Made by a program: the position numbers and the translations under genes | Notes under the pieces: model-generated | What the model was told of the DNA's origin: nothing | The model's database searches: none | The model's input: the letters and a program-made list of their open reading frames with translations, nothing else | Source of the DNA: an uncultured Dysgonomonas sp. | GTDB taxonomy: Bacteria; Bacteroidota; Bacteroidia; Bacteroidales; Dysgonomonadaceae | Direction of reading: 5' to 3' | Length of the DNA: 64,000 nucleotides | NCBI GenBank assembly: GCA_937995835.1 | Contig: CALKIV010000081.1 | Coordinates: forward strand, 57,394-121,393 | In this document: piece by piece, positions 45,765 to 55,449 of the stretch | Position numbering within the stretch: position 1 is the stretch's first letter | Layout: every line of letters starts with the position of its first letter

Positions 45765-47750
45765 ATGAACTATAGAAAACTGACTACCGAGGAGATAAAA
45801 AATCTAGAATCACAGAATTGTACGGCAGATGATTGGGCAAATATTTCGGTGCATCCTGAATTTATAACAGCAAATGTCATAAACGTTAACTTTTCAGGTG
45901 AAATAAAGATAGGTCTTCTTAAAGGTGAGTTTGAACTTTCTGGTGGCTTTATTAAAAAGTCAGTTCTTAAAAATGCATACATCCACAACTGTGTTATTGG
46001 TAATAATGTGCACATCGAGAATGTACATAATTATCTGGCTAACTATGTGATAGATGATAATACATATATTCAGAATGTTAACTATTTGTATGTCAAAGGA
46101 GAAACTTCTTTCGGTAATGGCACTGAAGTGATGGTACTGAATGAATCGGGTGGGAGAGAGGTTGTTATTTATGACAACTTGAGTGCCCACTTCGCTTATA
46201 TTATGACATTTTATCGACATCGTCCAAAGCTGATCAAGAAGATGCAGGAGATTGTTGAACGATATACTAAGTCTGTTACATCAGCAATGGGACATATTGG
46301 CAAAAATGTAAAAATAGCCAATGTTAGTGCCATTAAAAATGTGAAAATAGGTGATTGTACTACGATAGAAGGTGCAAGTTTACTAGAAGATGGAACCATC
46401 AATAGTAATGCCGTGGCACCTGTTCATATTGGTTATGGCGTGGTTGCCAATGATTTTATTATCTCTTCAGGTACTAGAATTACAGATGGTGTGATGTTGA
46501 CAAGGTGCTTTATTGGGCAAGCTTGTGTATTGGGGCATACTTATTCGGCAAGAGATACTCTCTTTTTTAGTAATTGTCAAGGAGAAAATGGGGAAGCTTG
46601 TGCCGTTTTCGCAGGACCTTATACTGTAACGCATCATAAATCGACCCTATTGATTTCAGGAATGTTTTCGTTTATGAATGCTGGTTCTGGTTCCAATCAA
46701 AGCAATCATATGTACAAGTTAGGACCTATTCATCAGGGAATTGTAGAGCGTGGTGGTAAGACAACAAGTAATTCTTACATTTTATGGCCTGCCAGAATCG
46801 GAGCTTTTTCTTTGATTATGGGGAGGCATAAAGACAACTCAGATACTTCAAATTTGCCTTTTTCTTATCTTATTGAAAGCAATGATAGTTCTGTTCTTGT
46901 GCCAGGTGTAAATTTAAGAAGTGTTGGTACAATTCGTGATGCACAGAAATTTCCTAGAAGAGATAAACGTACCGACCCTCATCAACTCGATTATTTGAAT
47001 TTCAACCTTTTAAGTCCCTATACCGTTCAAAAGATGTTTAAAGGTGTAGAAGTATTAGACAATCTAAAGCAAACTTGTGGAGAAACAACTAAAGTGTATA
47101 ATTATCAGGGATGTACGATCAAAAGTTCTTCTTTGCAAAAAGGGCTGCAGTTATATCATACGGCTATAAAGAAGTTTTTAGGTAACTCAATCATTTCACG
47201 TTTAGAGAAGTGTGAATTTAGCAATATTGAGGAAATACGTGCTCAATTGAGGCCTGAAACAGAGGTAGGCTTGCATGATTGGAGGGATTTGTCTGGTCTG
47301 TTAGTTCCTCAAACCGAAATAGATCAATTGATCGAAAAAGTAGAGACAGGCGTAATGGATACGACTGTAGAGATTCATGCTTATTTCAAGAATTTGCATG
47401 ATCGCTATTATGATATTGAGTGGACTTGGGCTTGGGATAAGATAAAGGAATACTATAATCTAAGTTTAGATACGATTACTGTTAAAGATATAATAAATAT
47501 CGTAGAACTTTGGAAAGAGGCCGTTGTGGGGCTTGACTGGAAAATTTATGAAGATGCCAAAAAAGAGTTTTCATTATCTTCTCGTATTAGTTTTGGTTTA
47601 GATGGTAATCGTTATATTCAAAAGGTTGATTTTGAGCAAGTAAGAGGCGTTTTTGAGGAGAATGCTTTTGTGCAGACTGTGCTTAAGCATATTAAAGTGA
47701 AATCTGAACTGGGTGATGAGCTTATTTCTAGATTAAACAAGTCAATTTAA
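45765..47750 (+). CDS. DUF4954 family protein with left-handed beta-helix, nucleotidyltransferase-like fold
   Basis: The protein has 661 residues and no signal peptide. Hexapeptide-type repeats from about 45 to 290 (for example KKSVLKNAYIHNCVIGNNVH, NVKIANVSAIKNVKIGDCTT, GVVANDFIISSGTRITDGVM) indicate a left-handed parallel beta-helix as in sugar-nucleotide acyl- and uridylyltransferases. The C-terminal third (about 400-661) is mostly helical, with TVQKMFKGVEVLDNL and WTWAWDKIKEYYNL. I recognise it as the DUF4954 family, common and unlinked to polysaccharide loci in Bacteroidales, with no assigned reaction. It is convergent with recQ, 12 bases apart. Confidence 0.75.
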   Translation: MNYRKLTTEEIKNLESQNCTADDWANISVHPEFITANVINVNFSGEIKIGLLKGEFELSGGFIKKSVLKNAYIHNCVIGNNVHIENVHNYLANYVIDDNTYIQNVNYLYVKGETSFGNGTEVMVLNESGGREVVIYDNLSAHFAYIMTFYRHRPKLIKKMQEIVERYTKSVTSAMGHIGKNVKIANVSAIKNVKIGDCTTIEGASLLEDGTINSNAVAPVHIGYGVVANDFIISSGTRITDGVMLTRCFIGQACVLGHTYSARDTLFFSNCQGENGEACAVFAGPYTVTHHKSTLLISGMFSFMNAGSGSNQSNHMYKLGPIHQGIVERGGKTTSNSYILWPARIGAFSLIMGRHKDNSDTSNLPFSYLIESNDSSVLVPGVNLRSVGTIRDAQKFPRRDKRTDPHQLDYLNFNLLSPYTVQKMFKGVEVLDNLKQTCGETTKVYNYQGCTIKSSSLQKGLQLYHTAIKKFLGNSIISRLEKCEFSNIEEIRAQLRPETEVGLHDWRDLSGLLVPQTEIDQLIEKVETGVMDTTVEIHAYFKNLHDRYYDIEWTWAWDKIKEYYNLSLDTITVKDIINIVELWKEAVVGLDWKIYEDAKKEFSLSSRISFGLDGNRYIQKVDFEQVRGVFEENAFVQTVLKHIKVKSELGDELISRLNKSI

Positions 47751-47762
47751 TGATTTAAGAGT

Positions 47763-49670
47763 TTAGTTTTTTACTAGACTGATGGCATCCACATCAATAT
47801 TTAATTCAGCATGTTCGAGCATGAATTGAACCACTGCCATGATCTTTTTTTCGTCATATTTAGACAAACTCTTTTTCAAATCACTGATTCGGATGGTTTG
47901 TTCTTTCAATGAGTCTTTTATGGCTTGTTCTATTTTATTAAATTCCTGTTGATTAAGACCTGTTCTTTTTTTGCTCAAACAAACATCACATTGTCCGCAG
48001 TCTTTAGCTTTGTCCTCATCAAAATATTTCAGAAGATATTTACTTCTGCAAACCGTTTTATTATCAGTGTACTGACACATTGAGGTAATGCGCTGTGAGA
48101 ACTTATCTAACCTTTGTTCGTATACTATTTTGGGAATAACAATATACTTAGACTCTTGCCTAGGTTGGCTATATGCTATTATTGGAATCTTCTTTTGGGG
48201 TACGTAATCAATAATTCTTTGCTTAGATAAATAAACAAGAGACTCATAGACTTGATGTCTTGATAGTTGCATGCGTTGAGCGATTTCAGTCTCATTGATA
48301 TTGACATAATTAGCGAATAGACCAGTGTATAGGCGTAATATGCAATTCAATATGCTGTTGTACTTATCCTCAATATTTAAATTATACAGCTCATTGCGAT
48401 AGGCTAATATCATCATTCGAGAGCGGTTGTTCGCTTCATCTTGATATTCAATATATCCAGACAAGTCTAATATCTTTAATGCATTATGTGTAGGCAGTAG
48501 AGGTAACTTATAAGCCTTGCAGAAGTCACGTATGTCAAAATCGTATATTCGCTCCATGCCATAGCCATCAGCTATTTGATAGTAATAAGCCAATTGATCA
48601 TAAACTCTGAGAATGAATTCTCGTTCGGGAAACTCGTCCTTTATGCGTTTCTTAAGTTTGGTGATATCCGTTTTGTGATGAAGAATTACTGCGTAAGCTT
48701 TTCGTTCATCACGTCCAGCTCGTCCAGCTTCTTGGAAATATTCTTCAATGGAGTTGGGCAGATCAACATGAATAACCAAGCGTACATTTGGCTTATCAAT
48801 CCCCATGCCAAAAGCATTGGTACAAACCATGATCTTAGTTTCATCATTTTTCCAAGCATTTTGCTTCTCTGTTTTATCTTTGGAGGTAAGTCCGGCATGA
48901 TAATAATCAGCAGAACATCCTTGTTGATTCAGAAAGTCTGAAATTTCTTTAGTGCGTTTTCTGCTTCTTACATAAACAATTGTTGAGCCTTTAATCTTAT
49001 TGGAAATATCAACAATATCCTCTTGTTTGCTTTCCGAGTGACGAACAATGTAGGCAAGATTGCTTCGCTCAAAGCTCTTACTGAATACATTTTTCTTCTT
49101 AAATCGTAATTGATTTTGTATGTCATCCACCACTCCTTTTGTGGCAGTGGCAGTCAGTGCCAGTATTGGAACAGTGCCTCCAATTGTTTCTCTGATGTCA
49201 GCAATCTTTAGGTATGAAGGACGAAAGTCATATCCCCATTGCGAGATGCAGTGTGCTTCGTCTACCACCAACATCGACACTTTCATGTGTATTATTTTTT
49301 GAAGAAATAGTTTTGTACCTAATCTTTCAGGTGAAATATACAAAAACTTAAAATCTCCATAAATAGCATTGTCTAAGGTTGTTAAGATTTCTTGGTGACC
49401 CATCCCCGAATATACAGCCAATGCTTTGATATTGCGACTGCGTAGATTGTCCACCTGATCTTTAATCAAGGCTATCAGAGGGGTTACCACAAGACAAAGA
49501 CCTTCCATGGCCATTGCTGGCACCTGAAAGGTCAATGATTTTCCTCCTCCTGTTGGCATCAAACCTAGTGTGTCTTTTCCATCATACACCGACTGGATAA
49601 TTTCTTCTTGTAAAGGTCTGAAATTATCATATCCCCAGTACTGCTGTAGTATGTCATGAAACTTACTCAC
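47763..49670 (-). CDS. recQ: ATP-dependent DNA helicase RecQ
   Basis: The protein has 635 residues with RecA-like helicase domains: Walker A in MPTGGGKSLTF, DEAH box in VVDEAHCISQWGYDFRPSY, SAT-like LALTATA, and motif VI EYFQEAGRAGRDE. The RQC zinc-binding part has C-x16-20-C-x2-C-x2-C (CRSKYLLKYF to CGQCDVC) followed by a winged helix. No HRDC domain is evident; the C-terminus is a short helical region. The start is GTG (MSKFHDILQQYWGYDNF), because there is no in-frame ATG between the upstream stop and this point. It unwinds DNA for recombination and repair. It lies 34 bases after recJ and is probably co-transcribed with it. Confidence 0.95.
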   Translation of the reverse strand: MSKFHDILQQYWGYDNFRPLQEEIIQSVYDGKDTLGLMPTGGGKSLTFQVPAMAMEGLCLVVTPLIALIKDQVDNLRSRNIKALAVYSGMGHQEILTTLDNAIYGDFKFLYISPERLGTKLFLQKIIHMKVSMLVVDEAHCISQWGYDFRPSYLKIADIRETIGGTVPILALTATATKGVVDDIQNQLRFKKKNVFSKSFERSNLAYIVRHSESKQEDIVDISNKIKGSTIVYVRSRKRTKEISDFLNQQGCSADYYHAGLTSKDKTEKQNAWKNDETKIMVCTNAFGMGIDKPNVRLVIHVDLPNSIEEYFQEAGRAGRDERKAYAVILHHKTDITKLKKRIKDEFPEREFILRVYDQLAYYYQIADGYGMERIYDFDIRDFCKAYKLPLLPTHNALKILDLSGYIEYQDEANNRSRMMILAYRNELYNLNIEDKYNSILNCILRLYTGLFANYVNINETEIAQRMQLSRHQVYESLVYLSKQRIIDYVPQKKIPIIAYSQPRQESKYIVIPKIVYEQRLDKFSQRITSMCQYTDNKTVCRSKYLLKYFDEDKAKDCGQCDVCLSKKRTGLNQQEFNKIEQAIKDSLKEQTIRISDLKKSLSKYDEKKIMAVVQFMLEHAELNIDVDAISLVKN

Positions 49671-49704
49671 GTCAAACGATGCACAATCAGTTGTTTATAT
49701 GATG

Positions 49705-51432
49705 CTAGGACAACTGTCCTCTATCTATATCTTTTACGTATAATTGGATATCTTTTTTCCCGTTATGAATATTCTCCTCAAGGGTATAACATAAGTCGAA
49801 AGTCTGTCCACTTTTCACCATATCATATCTTCTGCTTTGTCTGAAAGCGATGCCATTCATCGGTTTGTTCGCAGTGCTGTCCAATAGCTCAAGCTTTAGA
49901 TGTACATTCTCTTTCCCCACTCGTTTGCTGGTGCCATAGTCTGTGGCGTGTTTGGTCACAAAGATCGGATTAAGATTCTCAGGACCAAATGGCGCAAACA
50001 TATTGAGGTCTGCAATGAATTGATCGTTGATATCTCCAAAATTGAGTTTAGCATCAATTGCAATTTGAGGGTGCATCATTTCAGGAGCAATCATCTCAAA
50101 AGACATTTCTTCAAATCGTCTCTTAAATTCAAGAAGATTTTCTTCTTTCAGTGAAAGACCGGCTGCATAAGTATGGCCTCCAAAATTCTCGAGAATATCT
50201 TTACATGATTCTATTGCCTTATAGACATCAAAACCCATAACCGAGCGAGCTGATCCAGTGATCATATTATGCGACTGTGTGAGAACAACGGCTGGGCGAA
50301 GATATTTTTCAGTTAAACGAGAAGCTACTATTCCAATAACACCCTTGTGCCAATTTTCATTGTAGATGACGATACTTTTCTTTTTAGAAATGTCCATATT
50401 GTCATCTATGATTTGGTTGGCTTCCTCTGTTATGCGTTTGTCTAGTCGTCTTCTGCTATCATTGTAGCTGTCTACGTTGTGGCTTTTCTCTCTAGCTTCT
50501 TCGATGGTGCTTGATAAAAGCAGATCAACGGCTTCCTTTCCATTCATCATTCTGCCAGATGCATTGATGCGAGGTCCAATCTTAAAGATGATGTCGTTGA
50601 CTGTTAGATGTCTATAGGTCAATCCACAGATATCTATAATTCCTTTCAGACCTAAAGACGGATTAGAGTTTAGTTGCTTTAAACCATAGTGCATCAAAAT
50701 CCGATTTTCCCCGGTGAGTGGGACAATATCGGAGGCTATGCTCACAGCAACAAGATCTAACAAATCGGCAATCTCATTAAATGGGAGCTTGTTATTTTGT
50801 GCTATGGCCTGTGCCATCTTAAAACCAACTCCACAACCCGAAAGATGTGCATAAGGGTAGGTCGAATCCTCCCGTTTGGCGTCAACTACGGCTACAGCTT
50901 CGGGAAGTATATCATCAGGCATGTGATGATCACCAATAATGAAGTCTATCCCTTTTGATGCTGCATACGCAACTTTTTCAATAGCTTTTATACCGCAGTC
51001 TAAAGCTATAATTAACTTTACGTCCGTTTGATGAGCATAATCAATGCCTTGTTGAGAAATACCATATCCTTCGTCATATCTGTCCGGGATATAATAATCA
51101 AGATTTGTTGTGAATTTTCTTAAGAACTTATACATCAGTGCTACTGCTGTTGTTCCATCCACATCATAGTCCCCGTATATCATGATACGTTGCTTCTGTC
51201 CTAAAGCTTTTTCTATCCTTTGTACAGCTTTATCCATATCAGGAAGCAGAAAAGGATCGTGCAGATCTCTCAAATTAGGATGAAAGAATTTATCTGCCTC
51301 TTCTTTAGTCTTGATACCACGTTGCACCAATAGACGGCACAGTACAGGACTCATTCTCAATTTCTCTACAAGTTCTTTTTCTAGCTCAATTTGTTCGGGA
51401 GTTAAGTGTTCGTAATTCCATTTGTAAATCAT
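49705..51432 (-). CDS. recJ: Single-stranded-DNA-specific exonuclease RecJ
   Basis: The protein has 575 residues. The DHH domain shows YGDYDVDGTTAVALMY and the family DHH motif in GDHHMP, with further metal ligands around ALDCG. The DHHA1 domain has GSARSVMGFD and FGGHTYAAGLSL. The C-terminal OB-type region is shorter than in E. coli RecJ but normal for Bacteroidetes. It degrades 5' ends of single-stranded DNA in repair and RecF-type recombination, which fits co-transcription with recQ. Confidence 0.95.
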   Translation of the reverse strand: MIYKWNYEHLTPEQIELEKELVEKLRMSPVLCRLLVQRGIKTKEEADKFFHPNLRDLHDPFLLPDMDKAVQRIEKALGQKQRIMIYGDYDVDGTTAVALMYKFLRKFTTNLDYYIPDRYDEGYGISQQGIDYAHQTDVKLIIALDCGIKAIEKVAYAASKGIDFIIGDHHMPDDILPEAVAVVDAKREDSTYPYAHLSGCGVGFKMAQAIAQNNKLPFNEIADLLDLVAVSIASDIVPLTGENRILMHYGLKQLNSNPSLGLKGIIDICGLTYRHLTVNDIIFKIGPRINASGRMMNGKEAVDLLLSSTIEEAREKSHNVDSYNDSRRRLDKRITEEANQIIDDNMDISKKKSIVIYNENWHKGVIGIVASRLTEKYLRPAVVLTQSHNMITGSARSVMGFDVYKAIESCKDILENFGGHTYAAGLSLKEENLLEFKRRFEEMSFEMIAPEMMHPQIAIDAKLNFGDINDQFIADLNMFAPFGPENLNPIFVTKHATDYGTSKRVGKENVHLKLELLDSTANKPMNGIAFRQSRRYDMVKSGQTFDLCYTLEENIHNGKKDIQLYVKDIDRGQLS

Positions 51433-51709
51433 TATATATAGTTTTTCTTTCTTCTAGCTTCAGAAAAGAGTAGTGCACAGAAAGGTAAAATGTGACACTC
51501 TTTTTTTATGTGCTCATCCTATGTTGATATTAGGGATAGCTACATTTTTGTAAAGATAGGACTAATTAATCAATTCATTATTGATAAAATCGCTTTTTCT
51601 TCACTGCTTAATCGAAAACTTCTATATATCAGTAAGCTATCTGCTGAATAGATTAACAGACAAATTGCTCATTGAAATATAGAAGTTAAAACTATTTATT
51701 TAGACTTGC

Positions 51710-52477
51710 TTATATGTTGCTTGCTTTAAGGCCTTTTATGACGGCAGATGTGAAACCGGCATGTTCCATTGCGTTTAGCCCTTTGATGGTTAATCCACCT
51801 GGAGTTGTAACTTTATCTATTTCGGCTTCTGGATGAGAATCGTTTGCTTCAATCAGTTCTATGGCTCCCCGCAAAGTCTGAAGAACTATATTTTTCGATT
51901 GATCGGCAGTGAGCCCCATTTCTATGCCTCCTTCCATTGAAGCACGGATATATCTAAAAGCGTAAGCGATACCACAGCCCGAAAGAGCAGTGGCAGCAGA
52001 GAACAGTTTCTCATCAATTTGTTCAACTTTTCCCAAACTATTGAATAACTCAATAATAGAGTTGTTCTGTTGGTGATTAGCATTGATCGAAGAAATGAAA
52101 GTCATGCTCTGTTGTTCGGCTATTGCTGTGTTAGGCATCACTCTGAACAGAGGTTTCTTATCCACAGTATATTGTTGTAGATCGGCAAGAGTAATCCCTG
52201 CAGCTACAGAGGCCAATATTTGTTTTTCACTCTTCAACTTGTCTGCATGCTCTTCAAGCACTTCTCTGACAAGCCATGGTTTGACGGCTAAAATAACAAT
52301 ATCTGCACCCTGTAAGGAAGAATAGTCTCCTGTCGTTGAATGGATACCTGATCCGTAATCTACTTTTCTTCTGCTATTTATCACAGTGATGTTTTCAGGT
52401 TTGGTAAATTTACTGTGTGCTAAGCCTTGGGCTATTGCTCCACCCATGTTTCCACCACCTATAATTGTTATTTTCAT
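51710..52477 (-). CDS. proC: Pyrroline-5-carboxylate reductase
   Basis: The protein has 255 residues. The N-terminal Rossmann motif is TIIGGGNMGGAIAQGL, and VILAVKPW follows near residue 65. The conserved C-terminal region with TALSGCGIAYAFRYI and TTPGGLTIKGLNAME (the ProC signature) is intact. It reduces pyrroline-5-carboxylate to proline with NAD(P)H, the last step of proline synthesis. The 276-base gap to recJ shows no gene. A TAAATTTG box lies 27-34 bases upstream on the minus strand (52504-52511). Confidence 0.95.
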   Translation of the reverse strand: MKITIIGGGNMGGAIAQGLAHSKFTKPENITVINSRRKVDYGSGIHSTTGDYSSLQGADIVILAVKPWLVREVLEEHADKLKSEKQILASVAAGITLADLQQYTVDKKPLFRVMPNTAIAEQQSMTFISSINANHQQNNSIIELFNSLGKVEQIDEKLFSAATALSGCGIAYAFRYIRASMEGGIEMGLTADQSKNIVLQTLRGAIELIEANDSHPEAEIDKVTTPGGLTIKGLNAMEHAGFTSAVIKGLKASNI

Positions 52478-52503
52478 ATCCTCTTTATTTTAAATTATAT
52501 TTA

Positions 52504-52511
52504 CAAATTTA
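52504..52511 (-). promoter_or_regulatory. Candidate -7 box of proC
   Basis: TAAATTTG matches TAnnTTTG; the matching -33 box is not clear. Confidence 0.3.
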
Positions 52512-52609
52512 AGAATTATCTGCTGTCATTTATGTGAAAATTGCTAAAATGCTCTTTATTTAGTCTATAAGTATTTAGCTCATATGTTTTTTAACCATAT
52601 ATTAATTTG

Positions 52610-52617
52610 TATTTTTG
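52610..52617 (+). promoter_or_regulatory. Candidate -7 box of the amino acid permease gene
   Basis: TATTTTTG matches TAnnTTTG and lies 57 bases before ATG 52674. A start upstream at 52584 would put this box inside the coding region, which supports the later start. Confidence 0.35.
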
Positions 52618-52673
52618 TCGCTCGTTTAAAATCTCGTAGAGAGAAAAGATCTAAAAAAAACAGGCCATCTATA

Positions 52674-54122
52674 ATGAATAATCCTTTATTGAGGAAGAAG
52701 AGCATTTCACTCTTAATCAGTGAATCTGAAAGCTCTTCAGGACTAAAACGGAATCTTACAGCTTTCAATCTCGTAACACTTGGCATCGGAGCAATAGTAG
52801 GAGTAGGTATTTTTGTTGTGACTGGACAGGCTGCAGCTCAGTATGCTGGACCAGCACTCACCATTTCTTTCATGATCTCTGCTTTTGCCTGTGTACTTGC
52901 AGGCTTGTGTTATGCTGAGTTTGCTTCTATGATACCTGTCTCAGGTAGTGTATATGCTTATAGTTATACTACAATTGGTGAATTTCCAGCTTGGTTTATT
53001 GGTTGGATTTTGATTCTTGAATACCTTTTAGCTTGTGCTAGTGTATCGGTGGGATGGTCAGGATATATGCTCAATTTGCTCAATGACGCCGGAATTCATT
53101 TCCCAGCTGTAATCAGTCAGTCTACGTTGGCGCATTCAGCAGAAAAAGGATGGTATTTCACAGGTGCCTTATTTAATTTCCCGGCTGTATTTATAGTTGT
53201 TCTTCTAACCTCATTTCTCTTAGGAGGTGTTAAGCAATCTGCTTGGATCAATAATCTTATTGTTGTGATCAAGGTGGGGGTGATTCTTTTGTTTATTGGT
53301 TTTGGTCTGTCATACATTGATATGGAAAACTTGACACCATATATACCAGAGCCAACTTCAGACTCGTTTGGAGAGTTTGGTTGGGGAGGAATTCTACGTG
53401 GGGCAGCTGTTGTGTTTTATGCTTTTCTGGGTTTTGATGCACTTTCTACTGCTGCTCAGGAGGCTAAAAATCCACAAAAAGATATGCCCAAAGGAATTTT
53501 GATTTCTTTAGGTATCTGTGCTCTTCTTTACATTGCAGTCACCACTGTTTTGACTGGGATTGTGCCTTATCAAGAACTGAATGTAGATGCACCGATTGCA
53601 GTAGCTATCGATAGAGTAGGAGAGGGATTGGCATGGTTAAGTCCTTATATCAAAATAGGAGCTATAGCCGGACTGAGTTCTGTGATTTTAGTAATGATGC
53701 TTGGTCAATCTAGAATATATTATGCTATTGCCAAGGATGGCTTGTTGCCTTCTTTTTTTGGACAAATACATAAGAAAACTAGAATTCCATATAGAGCAAC
53801 AGTCTTGGCTGGAAGTGCTACGGCTATTGTTGCTGCCTTATTGCCCTTAGACGTATTGGCAGAATTAGTTTCTATTGGTACGCTGTTTGCTTTTGCAATG
53901 GTGTGTATAGCTATCGTCATCTTACGACGAACTCGTCCCGACCTCAAGCGTCCATTCAAAACTCCATTCTCTCCATTTGTGCCTTTGCTAGGAGCTGCAA
54001 TATGTATAATGCAAATGGCAGCTTTACCTCTCAATTCGTGGTTGCGTCTACTCGGATGGAGTGTAATAGGAACAATTATTTACTTCTTTTATGGAAGAAA
54101 ACATAGTAAATTGAATAAATAG
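52674..54122 (+). CDS. APC-family amino acid permease (cationic amino acid transporter type)
   Basis: The protein has 482 residues from ATG 52674; the open frame to 52584 is not typical of the family. About 12 membrane segments are visible, beginning with the APC signature NLVTLGIGAIVGVGIFVVTG, then GLCYAEFASMIPVSGSVYAY, and a late AKDGLLPSFFGQIHKKTRIP loop before TM9-12. It resembles CAT/YfnA-type transporters of amino acids by proton symport. The substrate is not defined. It is divergent from proC and ends at a bidirectional hairpin. Confidence 0.88.
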   Translation: MNNPLLRKKSISLLISESESSSGLKRNLTAFNLVTLGIGAIVGVGIFVVTGQAAAQYAGPALTISFMISAFACVLAGLCYAEFASMIPVSGSVYAYSYTTIGEFPAWFIGWILILEYLLACASVSVGWSGYMLNLLNDAGIHFPAVISQSTLAHSAEKGWYFTGALFNFPAVFIVVLLTSFLLGGVKQSAWINNLIVVIKVGVILLFIGFGLSYIDMENLTPYIPEPTSDSFGEFGWGGILRGAAVVFYAFLGFDALSTAAQEAKNPQKDMPKGILISLGICALLYIAVTTVLTGIVPYQELNVDAPIAVAIDRVGEGLAWLSPYIKIGAIAGLSSVILVMMLGQSRIYYAIAKDGLLPSFFGQIHKKTRIPYRATVLAGSATAIVAALLPLDVLAELVSIGTLFAFAMVCIAIVILRRTRPDLKRPFKTPFSPFVPLLGAAICIMQMAALPLNSWLRLLGWSVIGTIIYFFYGRKHSKLNK

Positions 54123-54157
54123 TATCTAAAAAATAACGGATCTCTTTTAGAGTGATG

Positions 54158-54193
54158 AAAAGGGCTGAATTGATCAAACGATTCAGCCCTTTT
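54158..54193. terminator. Bidirectional intrinsic terminator
   Basis: A perfect 13-bp stem (AAAAGGGCTGAAT and its complement) with a 10-base loop, carrying T-runs on both strands, separates the permease gene from the convergent regulator gene. Confidence 0.8.
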
Positions 54194-54221
54194 GCAAAGA
54201 AAATATTTGTAGAAAAAATAG

Positions 54222-54524
54222 TTATTCCTCTTTCTTTTGAGCAATACTGAAATATTCGTTAAGGTCTTTTATATAACATTCAAAAGCAGTTATTCCGACC
54301 TGTGTCACTTTGCACACTGTTCGAGGTTTTCTTCCATCAATGTATTTGTTTACATCAATGTAATTGGCTTCCCTTAGTTTTTCTATCTGTACACTCAGAT
54401 TTCCTGCTGTTGCCTTAGTTTTTTCTTTCAAAAACACGAAGTCGGCTTCTTCTACTGCCATCAATAAGGACATGATTGACAAGCGTAGCTGCGAGTGTAA
54501 GAGAGGATCTAACTCTTTAAACAT
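54222..54524 (-). CDS. Small winged-helix transcriptional regulator
   Basis: The protein has 100 residues. HSQLRLSIMSLLMAVEEADF is an N-terminal helix typical of ArsR/HTH_34-like winged helices. The recognition helix is around KATAGNLSVQIEKLREANYI, and the wing is DGRKPRTVCKVTQVG. No sensor domain or metal-binding Cys pattern is present. It follows the membrane protein gene with a 1-base gap, so it controls or accompanies that gene. A palindrome upstream (55190-55206) is a candidate operator. Such pairs of a small HTH regulator and a membrane protein are common in Bacteroidales; the signal is unknown. Confidence 0.85.
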   Translation of the reverse strand: MFKELDPLLHSQLRLSIMSLLMAVEEADFVFLKEKTKATAGNLSVQIEKLREANYIDVNKYIDGRKPRTVCKVTQVGITAFECYIKDLNEYFSIAQKKEE

Positions 54525-54525
54525 A

Positions 54526-55134
54526 TTATTTTAGCGTTTTCTTTAATTGCATTGAAGGTGCGATAAATCCTAATAACATACAAATAATGAGAATAATAAA
54601 TTGCATAACAGCATAGTATGGAGTGAATAGGAAAGCGACACAACTAAGCGCACCCAACCAAAAAAATACAGCTCCTGTTTTATAGGGTTTGAACTTGCAG
54701 GCTATACTGGTGATGTATTGTCCAAGGGCAGTCAAACATAATATTGTGGGCATGATGTAGGCCGTCAGTTTCCAATCTTTCAAAATAATTATTATGGCAA
54801 AAAGAGTGCTTAACAATATAATAATTGAGATTGAATAAGCAGCCCATATTGCCGATATCACCTTGCTGATATGAGTTGCCACTTCTGAACTACTCTTTCT
54901 GATGTAGAGGTGATTGAGTAGAGATGCCGGAGCCATTAAGAACCAAACAAAATACGAATTTGCAGGATTGCTTAAGGTGTATAACAAGGCTATGTTTAGT
55001 ATAGCAACGATTATCACGGTATATCCCATAAAAATGATTGACTTTGCATTATCTGCTGAAAAACTGTTGCGTGCTTCTGATATCATCTCATTGATTATCT
55101 GAAGGCTTTCTTCGTGTGTAATTCTTTTATCCAT
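54526..55134 (-). CDS. Multi-pass membrane protein of unknown function
   Basis: The protein has 202 residues. A soluble N-terminal helix (about 1-30) is followed by roughly six hydrophobic segments (IIFMGYTVIIVAILNIALLY, NSYFVWFLMAPASLL, ISAIWAAYSISIIILLSTLF, LTAYIMPTILCLTALGQY, AVFFWLGALSCVAFLFT, FIILIICMLLGFI). I do not recognise a named family. It is the first gene of an operon with the winged-helix regulator. Reading it as a membrane partner of that regulator is inference from position. Confidence 0.75.
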   Translation of the reverse strand: MDKRITHEESLQIINEMISEARNSFSADNAKSIIFMGYTVIIVAILNIALLYTLSNPANSYFVWFLMAPASLLNHLYIRKSSSEVATHISKVISAIWAAYSISIIILLSTLFAIIIILKDWKLTAYIMPTILCLTALGQYITSIACKFKPYKTGAVFFWLGALSCVAFLFTPYYAVMQFIILIICMLLGFIAPSMQLKKTLK

Positions 55135-55449
55135 GATTGTTTTGTTTTGATGAAGATATATAATATAACTAATTTAGTGCTTATAAACAGGTTTACAAAG
55201 TAAACCAAAAAGAGTAAAAAAATATTGACCTTTATTCGATGATGTAAAAGTAAACAACTTCATATTATAAACCAAATAAATTTCAGAAAAATATATTTCA
55301 TAATGGTAAAAGAGTCTTCTATCAACCATGAATATCATTCTTAATAGATGGTAATAAAGTTTTAATGCATTTTATTTTATCATTAAAAAATAAATAATTA
55401 ACTTATCGAATGTTAATCGAAGCGAAGTTATTTATGAAATCTAATATCT
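55135..55449. other. Divergent intergenic region upstream of the membrane protein/regulator operon
   Basis: This region holds the palindrome at 55190-55206 (listed separately) and is otherwise AT-rich, with no visible gene. Confidence 0.5.
55190..55206. promoter_or_regulatory. Perfect palindromic candidate operator
   Basis: GGTTTACAAAGTAAACC is a perfect 7-3-7 inverted repeat, centred 64 bases upstream of the start of the membrane protein/regulator operon. It overlaps a near-match to the -7 box (TTACTTTG, minus strand). Its size suits a dimeric winged-helix repressor, probably the one encoded in the operon. Confidence 0.5.

Noticed and set aside
51477..51516. Imperfect hairpin followed by a T-run between recJ and proC
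   Set aside because: The pairing needs several bulges, and no rightward gene ends there, so a terminator call is not supported.
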